A stretch of DNA of 64,000 bases. Source: Hymenopus coronatus (lineage: Eukaryota; Arthropoda; Insecta; Mantodea; Hymenopodidae). The notes under the pieces are model-generated. The model saw only the letters and a list, made by a program, of their open reading frames with translations. It was not told where the DNA came from and did no database searches. Position numbers and translations under genes: made by a program. How positions within the stretch are numbered: the first letter of the stretch is position 1; each line of letters opens with the position of its first letter. Of the stretch, positions 40,701 to 55,700 are shown piece by piece. The DNA is taken from the NCBI GenBank assembly GCA_030762935.1, contig CM060887.1:11834501-11898500 (forward strand), in the 5' to 3' direction.

Positions 40701-43700
40701 ATTTTTCAGTCTGACTCTACTTATTCAACTTTTGTCCTGTACATGGTTTGTGTGAAAAAACAATTAAATGAACATATTTTTTAGTGTAACATGTCTCTGT
40801 TTCTTGACCAGATATGTTGAGTGGAGTCAACATGAACCATCACCAGGAAGATATGATTTCTCTGGTGATTTGGACATTGCCCACTTTATTCAGCTGGCGC
40901 AGGAGGAGGATCTACTTGTTCTGCTCAGACCTGGTCCCTACATATGTGCAGAGAGAGAAATGGTAACATAGCAATACTATAAAAATATTAATACATGGTA
41001 TCTTCAAGAATTATGCTCTTTGTTCTTCTTAAATAATTGTTAGTATTTCCTTATCTTCTGATTTTCACCTTTCATTCAGTTTGTTTATTTTATTTTATGC
41101 TGGAAGAGTAATGTAAGATATCTCAATATTATGAGCAAGGACATTCTTCTACTTTCCAAATTACTGACAGGACATGCTCTGAGGACCTCTTGTCCCCATT
41201 TTCTGATTTTGGTGAACAATCAAGTCCTTCCTCAATTAAATTATAAATTCTATTGCGTGCTGGAATTTCAAAATTCATTATTCAATATTTGAAACTTATT
41301 TATAATATGATATTTTCCAAAAACTCAATTCTATGAGATTTTAGTTTGACTTTGTTTAAGGTGTGTTCCACATTACTTTGCTCTGTATCTCTTAACTGCC
41401 ATGGGATTAGTCACCTCTCATTGGCTGCCGTGGTGGAATAGGCAGTTTTCGGTACAAAGTATATTCGTATTTAACTTGAATATTTACATTTTCATAGCTC
41501 CATAAATCAAATATGTTACAAGAGTTAATGTATTTAAAATGGATATAAGCTTTCATCAAGAAATGCGTATAGGAGATCCTTTGATTTAAACCTGCCTCTT
41601 TGATGACAAAATCACATACATCTGTAGCTTTTATGGCCTGAGCTTGTTCTCCATGGGGTATGTATATCGTCATTCAAAGATTTACTTAGCTAATCAGGGG
41701 AAGGAAATTGCGTACAGAAGGTTATTCAGGGTGGACCATTTAACTTGAGACTGTAAAATATCTCCAAAACTAAGCATTGTAGAAAGAAAATGTTGAATAA
41801 AAGTTGCTTGGTATAATGGGGGAAAGTAAATGCCATTTGTTGTGTTAAATTGAGGGTTTGAAAGGAAATTTGAGTGTCAAGGTATGCTTTTTAAATTGTA
41901 TCCAACATTTTTTATTTTGTTTCCTTATTCCTCATCAAAAAATAAACAATTTTTGTTTAAACTATTTTTTTGTACAGGGTTCTTTTATTGGTGTAGACAA
42001 TTAAATATTGATGAATGGCAGATGCGCAGTGTATCACCACTGCACGGGAATTGGACAGTACTATTTCATGAGCAACGTACCTTAATGTAATAAATGTTTA
42101 AAATGTATTTTCCAACTTTGTGAATAAACGATTGCTGTGTCCGTAAAAGCATGTCTCTTCCAATACTGCCACTAGCATTTTGTATATGCATCTTCATGTT
42201 GTCTGGAGTGGTTGATATCTTTGATCAATCAAGGATAGCGACAACTTTTTAATATGAATGCAATTGAAATTCTGTTGAACTTAAGATGTGATAACAATTC
42301 AATTATGTACTTAGATATTATACATGATCAATGCTTTTTGTATATTATTGAATTACCTTATAGTGTATTATAGCTTTAAAAATGTATTGGTTTTAATTAA
42401 AAATAATTGCATGTTTTTGATAAAACTATTCAAAATGTTTCGAGATTCATTTGCACCAAGGGGTGACTCACTTGCCTCATTCATTTGCACCATCTATATT
42501 TATATTTTAGGAAATGGTAAACAAGAACAAAATATTTTAACATAGGAATTTAAGATGCTCAATATTATTTCTGGAACTGAAACTATTATTTGCCCTGCTC
42601 TCGCTAATATATCTTTTTATGAAGGCAGGTTTGCAGTACTCTGTTGCAAGAATTATTTATTTTTCACAATTTATAATTACAGCTTTACATATTTACAAAT
42701 ATATGGAATCATGTAAAACTTATTTTAAAGAATTCAAAATTGAGGCTGTGCTTGTCTTTATATGCTTACTTGTTCTACTGCACATGATAGAAAACTACTA
42801 AATCTTACCTTCGGCACACTACACACAATTACAACACTAGAAACAACAATAATTTAGAAACGCCATATTTTAGGCTGAGCAAAACTCAAAACCACTACGT
42901 CTTAAGCTTTTAATAAATTATCCATAGTATCCAACTATTCCCTATAAAGCAGTTTAGGGCATATTTAGAAATGTGGTTAAAGGACATGGTTTTTTATAGT
43001 GTTAGTAAATTTTAGACTATACATGGTAAATGACATTGCTGTAAGTTTTTATTTTCGGAAACTAAACATACTTACCCTGCCCTCACAATACATTTACGAA
43101 TTAGCCAAACACACCTAGGAGAACTTTGATAAGTACTTTAAACATAAACAAGAAACCAGAACACAGAATTACCAGAAAGTACCTGCTGTATTTTCATACT
43201 GTACTTTCCTTTCTACTCTGGTATAAAAATTTATAAGAAACTGCCAAACAAATATGTAGAAATAAAAGATAAAATTGTGTTTCTTAACACAGTAAAAAGT
43301 TCTCTTATAGAAAAAGCTTATTACATGTAAAAGAATACATGGAAGATAGTCTCTATGACCATACATATAAGTAAATTTGTTAAACATATAGAAATTTATG
43401 TAAATACTACTGTATATGTCATCTTTTATTATATTAGTTTGTAGTATTAGCTTTTACGTATGTTACTTGACGAGTCATTGGTTTACTGGACTTTAGCCCA
43501 ACCTATGTAAATGTATGTGACAAATAAATTATTTATTATAGACTCAGTATTAAATATTCTAAATAAATTCATGGATGGCTGGTCAAGTGCTAGTTTTCTA
43601 GTAGGCTCACCCTCCCACTACAACAGCTACCAGCGTATGCTTGTCACCAGCAGTAAAAGCTGATTTGAAATTTACTTGGTATAATACAGTAGCAGTTCTT

Positions 43701-46700
43701 ACATCAACATTGCTTAAAAGTGATGCTTACTTAGAAAAACTTAAATTTTTCCTGGAACACACTCTTTCTGTTGTCACACTTCTGGACAGCCAAGCACTCA
43801 CTGATGCTCTAACAGGTTCCAAAAAATCTGATGTGTTCCATTCACATGACTTTCTCTAGATGTTCCGCAAACAAACCTTTTATTCCAAAGATTAATCTTT
43901 TATTTACATAATGCTAATCAAGGTAAACATAAGCAGAATTATACTTATTACTGCTTCCTTGTAAGTAGAAGGGAAATAAGAAAATGCACAGGCTAAAGCG
44001 ATAGTCGTTCGCTATGTGAAACAATAAAAATTCTTCCTCTTTTCTTGCCAGGAGTATACAAACAAGAAATGAGAAGAAAGATGTCTTTAAGTTCAGAAAA
44101 GTTAAAGTGGTTTAAAATTGAAACCAATAATCCGGAATATCTCGAAAATGGTTAACAGTGCAAAAAAAAAAAAGCATATAACATTAATGAGATCTACATT
44201 TTTTTGTCTATCTCTTATGGTTTGCCATTTATACAAAAGTCATCCAGAATGAAGAAGTCTTCAGAGACTATTCCCAGAAAATTTAAGATATACATTTCAT
44301 TTATCATAAAAATATCTTAAACATAAGGTATGTAATCAAAATCGTTACAATCATTTTTGAAAAAATCAAAATTTTTTAAAAATGTTCCATATAAAGGTAG
44401 TTGGGGATGAAGGGATTTTCTTGAAAATCTTCTTGTTGCATCCTTGGAAGATACTCAATTTAAATACCAAGTTTGGTATTTAACCAAATTGTTTTTGAGC
44501 TATGCTGTCCACAGACACACATGGACCTTTTTCTAAAAATGTTCTTTTTTAGACTCAGAAGACCTCAAAAACATATATTTCTGGTGAAATCTTGGTATCA
44601 AATTTTTAGGTGCAATATAATATCTTCTCTATACATAGTATGTGTAGAGAAAGTAAAAATATGTATTGTGGACAAAAATGGACATGACACTCTTGCTCCC
44701 CTGACTCACTTGCCCCTTAAATAGCATGTTACGGCACATTCTTGTTGGTTATGTATTAGTAATTGTACAACTATATCAAATTTAAAGTTATCATCAATCT
44801 TTTATATGCAGGGAGGACTTCCATCTTGGCTGCTCACATTCCATCCCGACATCAAACTCCGTACCAATGACACCAGTAAGTGTAATATGCCATGTTGTTG
44901 CTTTCACATGCCTTTTGCTACTTATTCTTATAAAATATTCATACAAAGCTTTTACTTCTATGTCTTGCTAATCATTATAAACTATTATTCAGAGGAGTAA
45001 GCTGCAACTAAGTTCTGGGCCAGTTTTTTGCATTTAATTTATTGAAAAGTAGCTAATTGGAGGTATGTTGTGGTACATTCATCATAACTCGTATAATTTT
45101 TTTTTGAAGTTTAAATATTTATTGTAAATTATTTTCAGACCTACCCCATAAGTAAGGATTGACTGCACAAAGCCATAGTATATAGTTCTTAGTGCAGTAA
45201 TGGAGGGGATGTTTCCAAGACATCTAAAAGTAAATACTAGTCTGCATAGCTTACAGAGGATAAATACTTAATATGGTTCTTCCAATTTAGCTTGGTGTCA
45301 ATTAGAACTCCCAGAAACCTTCCACTATTTACTTCATTAATAAGATCATTGTATATTGAAATATTATAGTGGTACTTCTAAAGTTTATGTAGGGCCTATA
45401 CCACCACCATTACCATTATTCTTGCTGCTGCTAATAAAATGAATATTACATTTTTTTTTTTATTTTTGCAGGTTATACACAGTATGTAGAGCGCTACCTA
45501 ATTGAACTGCTAACAATGCTTAGACCACTGCTTTATGGAAATGGAGGCCCAATTATAATGGTCCAGGTAAGTAAACAATAATAAACATTTGTTTGGAATT
45601 TTACCATTAACCTGTGAATATATTCTAGCCATGTTGTCAGTTGTAATAAATAACCCAGAAAAGTTTACAAAAAATACAGATACTCATAACAAAGAGACCA
45701 GACATTGGCAGGACTTACATAGACCAACAAATAATTTACAGTTATTCCAAAAAGGGGTGTAGTACAAAAGAATAGTTTTGTTTAATTCACTTCCCTCTTC
45801 TATAAAAGAATTGCAAATGAACAAAAACAAAGCCTTTGAATTCATGTAATTCTTTTGGTGAATAAATATCTTACATCTAATTAAAAAGATACCTTATTAT
45901 TCACACCTTCTATACAGAGGAGGATTTAATTCAATAAAAAATACTGGTAATAATGTAACATTGTAAATATAATAAACATAAATATTCTAAGAATGCAAGT
46001 ATATGGGTAGGCTTTTGGAAACAGACATGTAATTGAAAATTATGCAAAACTGACACCTTTGAAAATTCATTGTCAGAGTTATTATTTGTAAATAAATGTA
46101 TTAATAAGTATGAATAAATGAAATTGTTGATATGATCTACATCCTAGAGTTTGGGCTCATAATAGGATCTAGAGATTCTAATGTTATGTATACATGTGTG
46201 GTAGACATCATTGCTAGCTTGTCCTTCATATTCTGGGGATAACATTCAAGCTCTGTATTAATTTAATTGTTTTTTCACACAAGTCATGTGTAGGACAGGA
46301 GTTGCATAGGTAGAGTCAAACTGAAAAATTCAAAACCATACCTGGGATTTGAACCATGGTCAAAACTAATTAACCATAATAGTTAGCTATACTATGAATC
46401 CTGGGACTTAGAGCACCCTCAACACTGCAAGTCACCATTGAGGTATGTCATCTCAAAGTAATTTGAGATTACCTTGTGGTTTACTAGGAAACATGCGAAT
46501 CAGTTGAGAAATGTAATGCCGTGCTGGTATGTTGCCATGGTAGCTCAGTGGTAGAGCAAATAGCTAGAGATCAAATCCTGACTATGGTATTGAATTTTTC
46601 AGTCTGACTCTACCTACCCAAATCCTAGCTTTTGGTTCTCGAGGTTTTGGGTTCAAATCCAGTGGACGGTGATGGATATTTTTGGAAGGTAAAAATCCTT

Positions 46701-49700
46701 AGCATAGTTCCCTTTTGAAGCGAAGTAAAGCCATTGGTCCCATGTCATAGATTTACGGCATGTAAAAGAGCCTCAAGTCTGATAAAGAGACCTCAGAGCA
46801 AAATTAAGCTGTCTTTAATGCCTAATATGGAATGGGATACTGAGAACCATAATAGTTAAAAAGTGTCCATAAATGACACTCAATTTTTTGCTAGCTTTAA
46901 ATAAAGAAGTATAAAAACTGAGGATTTTTTTTTTAAGCTTAAAGTCCTTTAACCAGGTTGGTCATATCGGACGATTAATGAAATTGGTGAAATGATGCTC
47001 AAATGAACTCGGGGTCCATGGAGCTTGACATTTGCCTTCTCAGGAGAAGGGAAAACCCCCAAATAAACTTTATCCAGGTAACTGACCTTAAGCAAGATTT
47101 GAACTCATGACCTGTTGAATGTGAGGCAGACACGCTACCACCACACGACCCAGGTGGGCCATATAGATTTTGTCTATACATTTAGGGTATAGCGTAAACA
47201 ACAAAGAGGGACACCTTGATTTTATTGACTGCATATGGAAATTAAGTCCATAGACAATCTCTAATTTAAATGGATCACATTTGCTTGTTACAGGTTGAGA
47301 ATGAATATGGTAGCTATGCAGCTTGTGATAAAAATTATACAGCTTGGCTGAGAGATATTTTCAGGAGCTTGGTCGGTGCTGCAGCACTGCTGTATACCAC
47401 CGATGGCGCTGGTGTGAATTACCTGAGATGTGGCAAGATTGAAGGTGTTTATGCCACTGTTGACTTTGGACCAGGTAAAGTAATTGCTATTTAATTAATT
47501 TGTTATAAATGAGATATTAGGGAACAAAAAGGATTACCATTTTCAGTCTAAAATTCCAGGTTTTACTCCTGAACTCTGTAATAAATGTATTGCTTGCAAA
47601 ATACATATGGATTCTGGTAATTATTACATCTAGTGTATTCTTGAAGGAGTAAAGAATATATGAAGTAGAAGAAGTTGCTCTGATAAAGTCATATGCCTAC
47701 CTACCTACCCATCTTTTCAACTTCACTTATATAAGGCAAAGTAATGCCAATGTCAACTACATTGTATGCTAAGAATGCTAAAAGTAGTGGTCAATCATTG
47801 TTGCCAAACTATGACAATGTTAATATAACATAATAATTAATAATTGCAACAAATCTTCACTTTATTCAAGGATTAGTTTCTATAGACCAATTTATTGCGA
47901 AACTAGTCCTTGGATTCCAAAAGATAAGTGAAGACTTGTTACAATTATTAATTATTATATTAATATTTGTGTTACTTCACTGTTACTAGCTTCTTTTTAC
48001 ATTTAGTATGACCGAACATAATAAATTAAGTGTTAACATAATCAAGAGTAAATTATGTGTGTATTAATTTGTTGAGTTGGCTTTTTTAACCTAACTGTTA
48101 CTAAATTCCTCCATACATCAATCAAGAGTAAATTAATCATTTTTGAATACCGAACAAGTTTAAAATTAGATAATATAATATTAAATGGTAAAGACATAGT
48201 GCAGGATAAATCTACAAAATTTTTACTAGACAATAATTTAAATTTTTATAATCATATTGAATGTGTGTGCAATAAAATCAGTAGTTGCATATATTTGTTA
48301 AGAAAGTTGTCTAAATATATGAATAAGGAAATACTAAAAATGGTTTATTGTGCATTAATATATAGCCATCTTTGCTATGGTATAGAGATTTGGGGCTGCA
48401 GTGGCATCACAAATATAAATAGAATCTTAAAATTACAGAAGATGTGTGTAAGAACAATATTTAAAATAGGACATAGAACATCATGTAGACCGACTTTTAT
48501 AAAAGAAAGGATTTTAACTGTAATTTCATTGTATATATATAAATTGATATTATTCGTATAAAAAATGAATTCAATGTAATTAGTGTAAATAGAAATAGTA
48601 CATTTTATGCTTATAATACAAGAGGATGTGATGACTTTCACAGAAACTCAATAAGTAATAAATCAACTGAAAAAGATCCATTATTGAAAGGTATTATATT
48701 TATAATAAATTATCAACCTGTTTAAAAATTTTAAAAGGAAATATATTTAAGAATGAACTAAAGAAGTATTTAACTGAGAAATGTATATATAGAATTGAGG
48801 AATTGTAAAGAACAATCTTGTGTGATTAGTTTTTGTAAAATTATTGTATTAGTTTATGACGATGCTTGAAACTACTGAATGTTTGTCTATAGGCAAATAA
48901 ACGCTTATACAATGTTGCTAAAATGAATATGTCTATTTGTGGTAGTTAGGTGGATTTGGGCCTTACCAATCCTTCAGCTATGCCATGGTTAACTGGGGTT
49001 CAACTTCACTGGCCCCACAGCTGGTGATTGCTCTGCAGATGTATAAAAATACACCCTGGTTACATTTTGTAGTTGTGCTTTGTGGCTTAGAGTGCTCAGC
49101 TAGCCTATGCAGCTTTTTCTATGTTCAGATTGTGAATTTTAGCATGGACAGAAGAAGCAATGTTCCCAAATCAAATATTTGTAATTCTTTGTGTTTGTGA
49201 TAATCAGGTTACTATTACATGTTAAAACTTGTTCAATTCCTTTTATGCACATATATTTTGTTTCTTCTTTGATGATTGCTAAACAATGCTTCTCAATACA
49301 CTCTCTCATTGCTTCTCACATCTGAAATTAATTTCCTTGTCATGAATTCAATATTTTCATAATCTTGCACCATATCACTTGGTCACAAGATGTGATGTGT
49401 AGATCATTTCTTCTATAATAATTAATTACTTAATAATATTTATTAATATTAATTTACTGGCTTAAAAGTTATTGTTTTATAAATTAAGTAATTCTTGTTT
49501 CTTTAACTTCTTTTATAAAGGTTCAAATGTTACAAGTGCATTTGAAGCACAGCGTGTTTATGAACCCCATGGTCCTCTTGTCAACTCTGAGTTCTACCCG
49601 GGATGGCTAACACATTGGGGAGAGCACTTTCAGAGAGTGGCTACAGCACCTATCGTACAAACTCTCGATCAAATGCTTGCTCTGGGTGCATCTGTAAATT

Positions 49701-52700
49701 TCTACATGTTTTTTGGAGGCACAAATTTTGATTTCCTTGCAGGTAAGCACATGCACAGAAATGTTGATCATTAGTTTAAAAGTACCTAAACAGAGAGCTC
49801 TGCTGATTATAAAATTTCACAGTACATATTTAAATAAAAAACTTACTTGCATTTTACTTTCTCTATTTGCATAGAATAAATGGGGCAATTATTATATTCC
49901 ATTAAAAAATTTGATACCAATATGTCACTAGAAATACCCCTGAGTCCAAAAAATACATTTTTAAAAAAGGTCATGGTGTGTGTGCGTGAGAACAGCATAA
50001 TCCAAGGTGGTTAAGCACTAAACTTAGTGTTTAAGTTAAGCATCTTTTAGAGATGTGACAAGATTTTCAAGAAAATATTTTTTTGGACATATTGATTTTC
50101 TCAAAAATGGCTTTAATGATCTGTGTTAAAATGCTACATATTTATAACAGTTACATGAAAATTTTAATTTTCTGGGAATAATTTTGCATGACTGGTAAAC
50201 TGCAAGAAATAGACAAAAACGTAAACACAAGAACTGTAGCTAATAAAAAGAAGTACTTTTGACAGTAAAGCATTATAATTTAAATGAATTGAGTCACCTT
50301 TTTTATACTTTGTGCTGCACTTTGACTTCTTTTGAGAAGACCGGTTTCAGGGTACCTGAACCCTATTTTCAGTTCTGGGGTTGACTGACGCTACATACAA
50401 CAGGTGGTTGTCTGCAGCCAGGTGTGCTAACCTCTACTTTTGTCAACAGAATGACGTCATCCACGGTATGGACCTCAAAATTTATAAGGGATAAAGATGT
50501 TTTTCCAAATTTGCAGTTCTAACTGGGAAAAATCTTTATCACCAAAGAAAAGGATTCCCTTATGAATTTTGAGACCCCCACTGTGGATGATGTCATCCTG
50601 TTGACAAGAATAGAGGGTAGCACAACACCAGGCTGCACACAACCACCTGTTGGATGTCATTACAACAAAATGTGTTTTTGTGAAATAAACCATTTCCAAG
50701 ATACTCCTTGTTAATTGTTTAATTTTCCAATATTCATACTTCTCTCAAATGGGAAGCTATTATTCTTTTTCTTTTCTCTTCTTATTTGTCTGCTGGTCAT
50801 GCAAAGAAAATAGAATTTAAAAGCAATTACATAGCAATGCATTCTTAAAACATATGACTTGCTTAAGTCCTTATTCCCTTTGTGTTTACATTATTTTAGC
50901 AAATGCTATTATTAACAAAGCAGATAGATGGATAAGCTTTTAAAAGAATAGTGTATTGAAGATTGGGTAAAGAATATAACACATTATATTTTTATTTTAT
51001 AATTTTCATAAGTGTTTGTAAATCAGAGCAATGAAACCTTATTCATTGATTTTGGTAATTGTCATATTTATGATATTTCAAACAAACTGCTTGCTTGGAA
51101 GTACAATCAGAAATGTTGTACATCTCTAATTCTCTCTTAAAGAAATAAACTAATTAGAGCATATTGAATTAATTGTTATACAAAGTATAACTTTGATTTT
51201 AGGTGCAAACAATGGAAACAGTTACCAACCTCAGATCACTTCTTATGATTATGATGCACCACTTACTGAAGCAGGTGATCCAACTGATAAATATTTTGCA
51301 ATCAGAGATGTTATTGCCAAGGTAAAGTAATATATGTCCATCTAAGTTATAGCAATTTTCATTTCTTTAACTTTAATTTCAATTAGCAAAAATGAAGAAA
51401 GAAAATTATATGAAGAGGGCCTCAAGTACTCTTAAGTTACTATAGAACCTTCGTTTGGACACATGGCCTATTCCCTAACAGGAATTTTCTTGGCACCATG
51501 AAACACGTTGTGTGCCGATGGTGTTGGGGAGTGGTCATGGCCCCTTAAATTAAGTACCTACCAAATTTAATCTATGACTACATCAATGAGATAGTTAAAA
51601 ATGGTTTATGTGAGTGTTTTCCATTTATTCATAGTTAAAAAAAAAAAAAGGGTGTTTAATTTGTTACACATTTGGGAACACTCCTCTTCATTAATGTCAC
51701 CCATGGGCATGCCTGGTGGGGGTTTGGGCCCCCTAATTCTTAGCTCAAAGCTTTTCCCACCTACAGCTTCAAATATTACTTTGGGTTCATATTTTTAATT
51801 TCTCTACATGTAGTATGTTCATAGTGCATAGAGAAGGTATTGTATTGCACCCAAAATTTTGGTACCAACATTTCACCGGATATACATGTTTTGGGACTCC
51901 CAAAAAAAAAGCAATTTTAGAAAAATGTGTGCATGCGTACATGCAGCGTATCTCAAAAACGAAAAGTTTGTTTAATGCTAAACTTGATATTTAAGTTCAG
52001 TATCTTCCAAGGATACGACACAAAGATTTTCAAGAAAGTCCCCCCCCCACATCAACTACCCTTTACAAGGAAAGAATTTCAAAAATTTTGATTTTTTCAA
52101 AAATGGCTCTAATGATTTTGATTAAAATCTCTTATTTTTAAGATATTAATATGGCAAATAAATCTTTAATTTTCTGGGAATAGCCTCTGAAGACCTCTTC
52201 ATTCTGGATGAATTTTTCTGAATTTTGCATAACTGAGAACTGTAAGAGATAAACAAATACTTACTATACAAATAATGTAGATCTACTTAAAACACATAAT
52301 TTATGTGATATACATTCTTTTTGTGAAGATATTCCTTGTTATTGGTTTCACTTATAAAATACTTAATTTTTCTATTACATGAACTTGTCAACTCCTGATT
52401 AAGCAAAAAAGTGCTTTTAAATCCCATAGCAACCACATTTTAAAATATATGACTCTCGATTTAGCCTAGTGTATTCCCTTATTTCCTTTCTATTTACAGG
52501 GAACTAAGTAATAAGACTGTTTCTGCCACAGTTTATCTTGATTAGCATGAAGTAGATATAAGAATAAGCTTATTAATAATAATTTGTTACAGAGATATAG
52601 AGAAAGTCATGTGAATGGAACACATAAGATTTTTAACTCGTGCCTCTAATGGAAAGGCCCACTTTATGACAAAAGCAGCTATTGTCATATTGATGTTGCA

Positions 52701-55700
52701 GATTGAGCTGCAATTTTTATACTGAAAATATATCAAAAACAAAAGCATTCTTCTTTTGGCTTTCTCTCTTAAAGTGTCCCTAACTGTCTGAAAAAAAAAA
52801 ATCTGACGTGACCCATTCACATGATTTTCTCTACATCTCTGCAACAAATTATTGTTAAAAAGCTTAGGCTTCTATTTACTTCATGCTAACCGAGAAAAAA
52901 TTAGCAGAAATAGTCTTATTACTTGCTTCCTTGTACGTAGAAGCAAAATAAGGGAGTACCATAGTTAAAGTGATAGTCAAAAGCTGGTTGCTATGAGACA
53001 GAGGTTCCTTTGTTTGTGTTGAACAGGAGTAGATAAATTCCCATATGAGAAAAGTATGATTCTTAAAGCTGAAACCAAAAACAAGCAATATCTCAAAAAC
53101 GATAAACTCCACAAAAAAATGTATATAACATAAATTGTGTGTTTTAATGTGCTCTACATTTTTTGTATGGTAAGTTTTGTCAATCTCTTATGTTTTAGCA
53201 GTTATGCAAAATTCCGTAAAATTCATCCAGAATAAAGTAGTCTTCAGAGGCTATTCCCAGAAAATTCAAGATATACACATTATTTTTCAGGTAAATATCT
53301 TTAATATACAATATTTTAATAAAAATCGTTAGAGCCATTTTTTAGAAAAGAAAATTTTTTTAAAAAAATTCCATGTAAAGGGTATTTGTGGTGGGGGGAT
53401 TTTCTTGAAAATCTTTGTGTTGCATCTTTGCAAGATACCAAATTTAAATACCAAGTTTGGTATATAACAGTCTTTTCGTTTTTGAGTTATGCTGCTCACA
53501 GACAGACAGACAGACACATACACATACACATGGACCTTTTTCCAGAGATGCTTTTTGTGGATTCAAGGGGACTCAAAACATGTATTTCTGGTGAAATCTC
53601 GGTATCAAATTTTTGGGTGCATTACAATACCTTCTCTATACACTATATACATAGTACGTGTTGAGAAAGTAATAATACAGCTATAAATTGTAATGGTTGA
53701 CTTTAGGCCTGTCTTCCACCCAATCATCAGCTGCCTTGTAGTATATGAGGTGCTGATAATGTCTTCGCCTGCACCATGGCTACAAAAATCTTGCATAGGT
53801 CTGCAATAAAGATAATTTACAATCAATATTTCATGTTATGGGAATAAAATCAGCCACAATTATATTTCTTTTTTTTCCAGTGATTTTTCTTTTTTTCTGA
53901 ACAGATAAAAATTACACAGTTTTGTAAGCTATTTCATTTAATAGTTATTAAAATACCAATATACGAAAGGAATATTATTAGAGGATCATTCTAATTTACA
54001 AATAATTATTTTCTTTTCAAACTTTGACCTGAGAGATAGAGAGTAGAGATAGAAATAGAGATAGAGGGAGGGGGAGGAGGGAGAGAGAGAGGGAGAGTGG
54101 TTAGACTTTTACAAGTTTCAAGCCGTCAGGAAAAAGTAAACATAAAAACACAGTCTATTTACAATTTGTCTATTCTGTACATGCATTTATTAATTGAAAA
54201 GGTTTTTAACTTTTTTTGAAATACATTTCCACTTATAGCTTTTAATTCCTTTGGTAACTTATTGTGCATATGTTTACCAATTATAAGGGGATCCATCTCT
54301 GTAGTTTTAGTACGAGGGTTGGCTGATAAGTCCCAGGCCTCACACAGATATGGCACCACTAGGCCAGTTAGACAGTAACATCATATAATTTAACTCTAGT
54401 TTAGATTAGCTTGTATCCATAGTTACAGGTCAATAGTTTGTTTAGTTTTCAATGACAGCATTTTAAACAAGACAACTTTAGAGTTTTCATGAAAATGGAG
54501 GATTTGGAAAAACGAGCAGTGATTAAATACCTCCATTTGAAAGGCTTAATGCCTTAAGAAATCAAGGAGGAAATGTACATGATGTACTGTACATTGAAAG
54601 ACTGTGCCCCTTCATATTCAATGATTTAAAGGTGGGTTGCATAGTTTAAAATGGTACGTATGAGCACTAGTGATGAGCCTTGCTCTGGATGCCCTGTAGA
54701 AGTGATAACTCCAGAGATCATTGAAAAAATTCATTGTTTAATATTGGAAGACCGCAGATTAAAGTTGTTTGAGATACCAGAGGCTGTAAACATATCAAAA
54801 GAACATGTAGATAATATTTTAAGTAATGTTTTGAGCTTTCTGTGCAAGATGTGTGCCACGTTTGTTGATACCTGATCAAAAGTTGCAAAGAAAGACTGTT
54901 TCTGTTAAGAATGTGGAGTTCTACCATAAAAATACCAGTGATACATCACTACACTCCAGAAAGTAAATCACAGTCAAAACAGTGGATTTCGCCAGGTGAA
55001 CCAACTCCAAAAAAGACAAAGTCAATTTTGTCAGCTAACAAAGTTATGGTGAATGTTTTCTGGGATGCACAGGGAATTATTTTGATTGATTACTTGGAAA
55101 AGGGTAAAAGCATCACTGGTGACTACTACACAAGCCTGCTGCAACGTTTGAGTGATGAAGTGATAAGAAAAAGCCCTCATTTAGCAAAAAAAAATTCTTG
55201 TTTCATCACAACAATGCTCTGGCCAATCGTTCAGTCACTGCAATGAGGAAAATGTGTGAATTAAATTTTGAATTGCTTGAACATTCACCAGATCTAGCAC
55301 CCAGTGGCTACCACCTGTTTCCAAAGCTCAAAAAATTTCTAGGAGGACGAAGATTTCACAGCAACGAGGAGGTAATTGATGCAGTAAACAGCTATTTTGA
55401 GAACCTTGATAAATCCTACTACAGAGATGGTTTAATTAAATTAGAACACTGATATGACAAATGTATTAGCCTTTCTTGAGATTGTGTTGAGAAATAAAGC
55501 AAAAAAAATTTTTTTAATGCTGTTTTCATTGAGAGGCCTGGGACTTATCAGCCAACCCTCTGTAGTAATTATTTTGATTTATAGTATTATAGTTTGACTA
55601 TCTTTTGTATGTACATGATTATTTACTAAAAATATGATAACAATAATTTGGATACTAAAATTTTCTAAAGGGTTGTATGAGTATTTTCTTGTCTGGTTTT

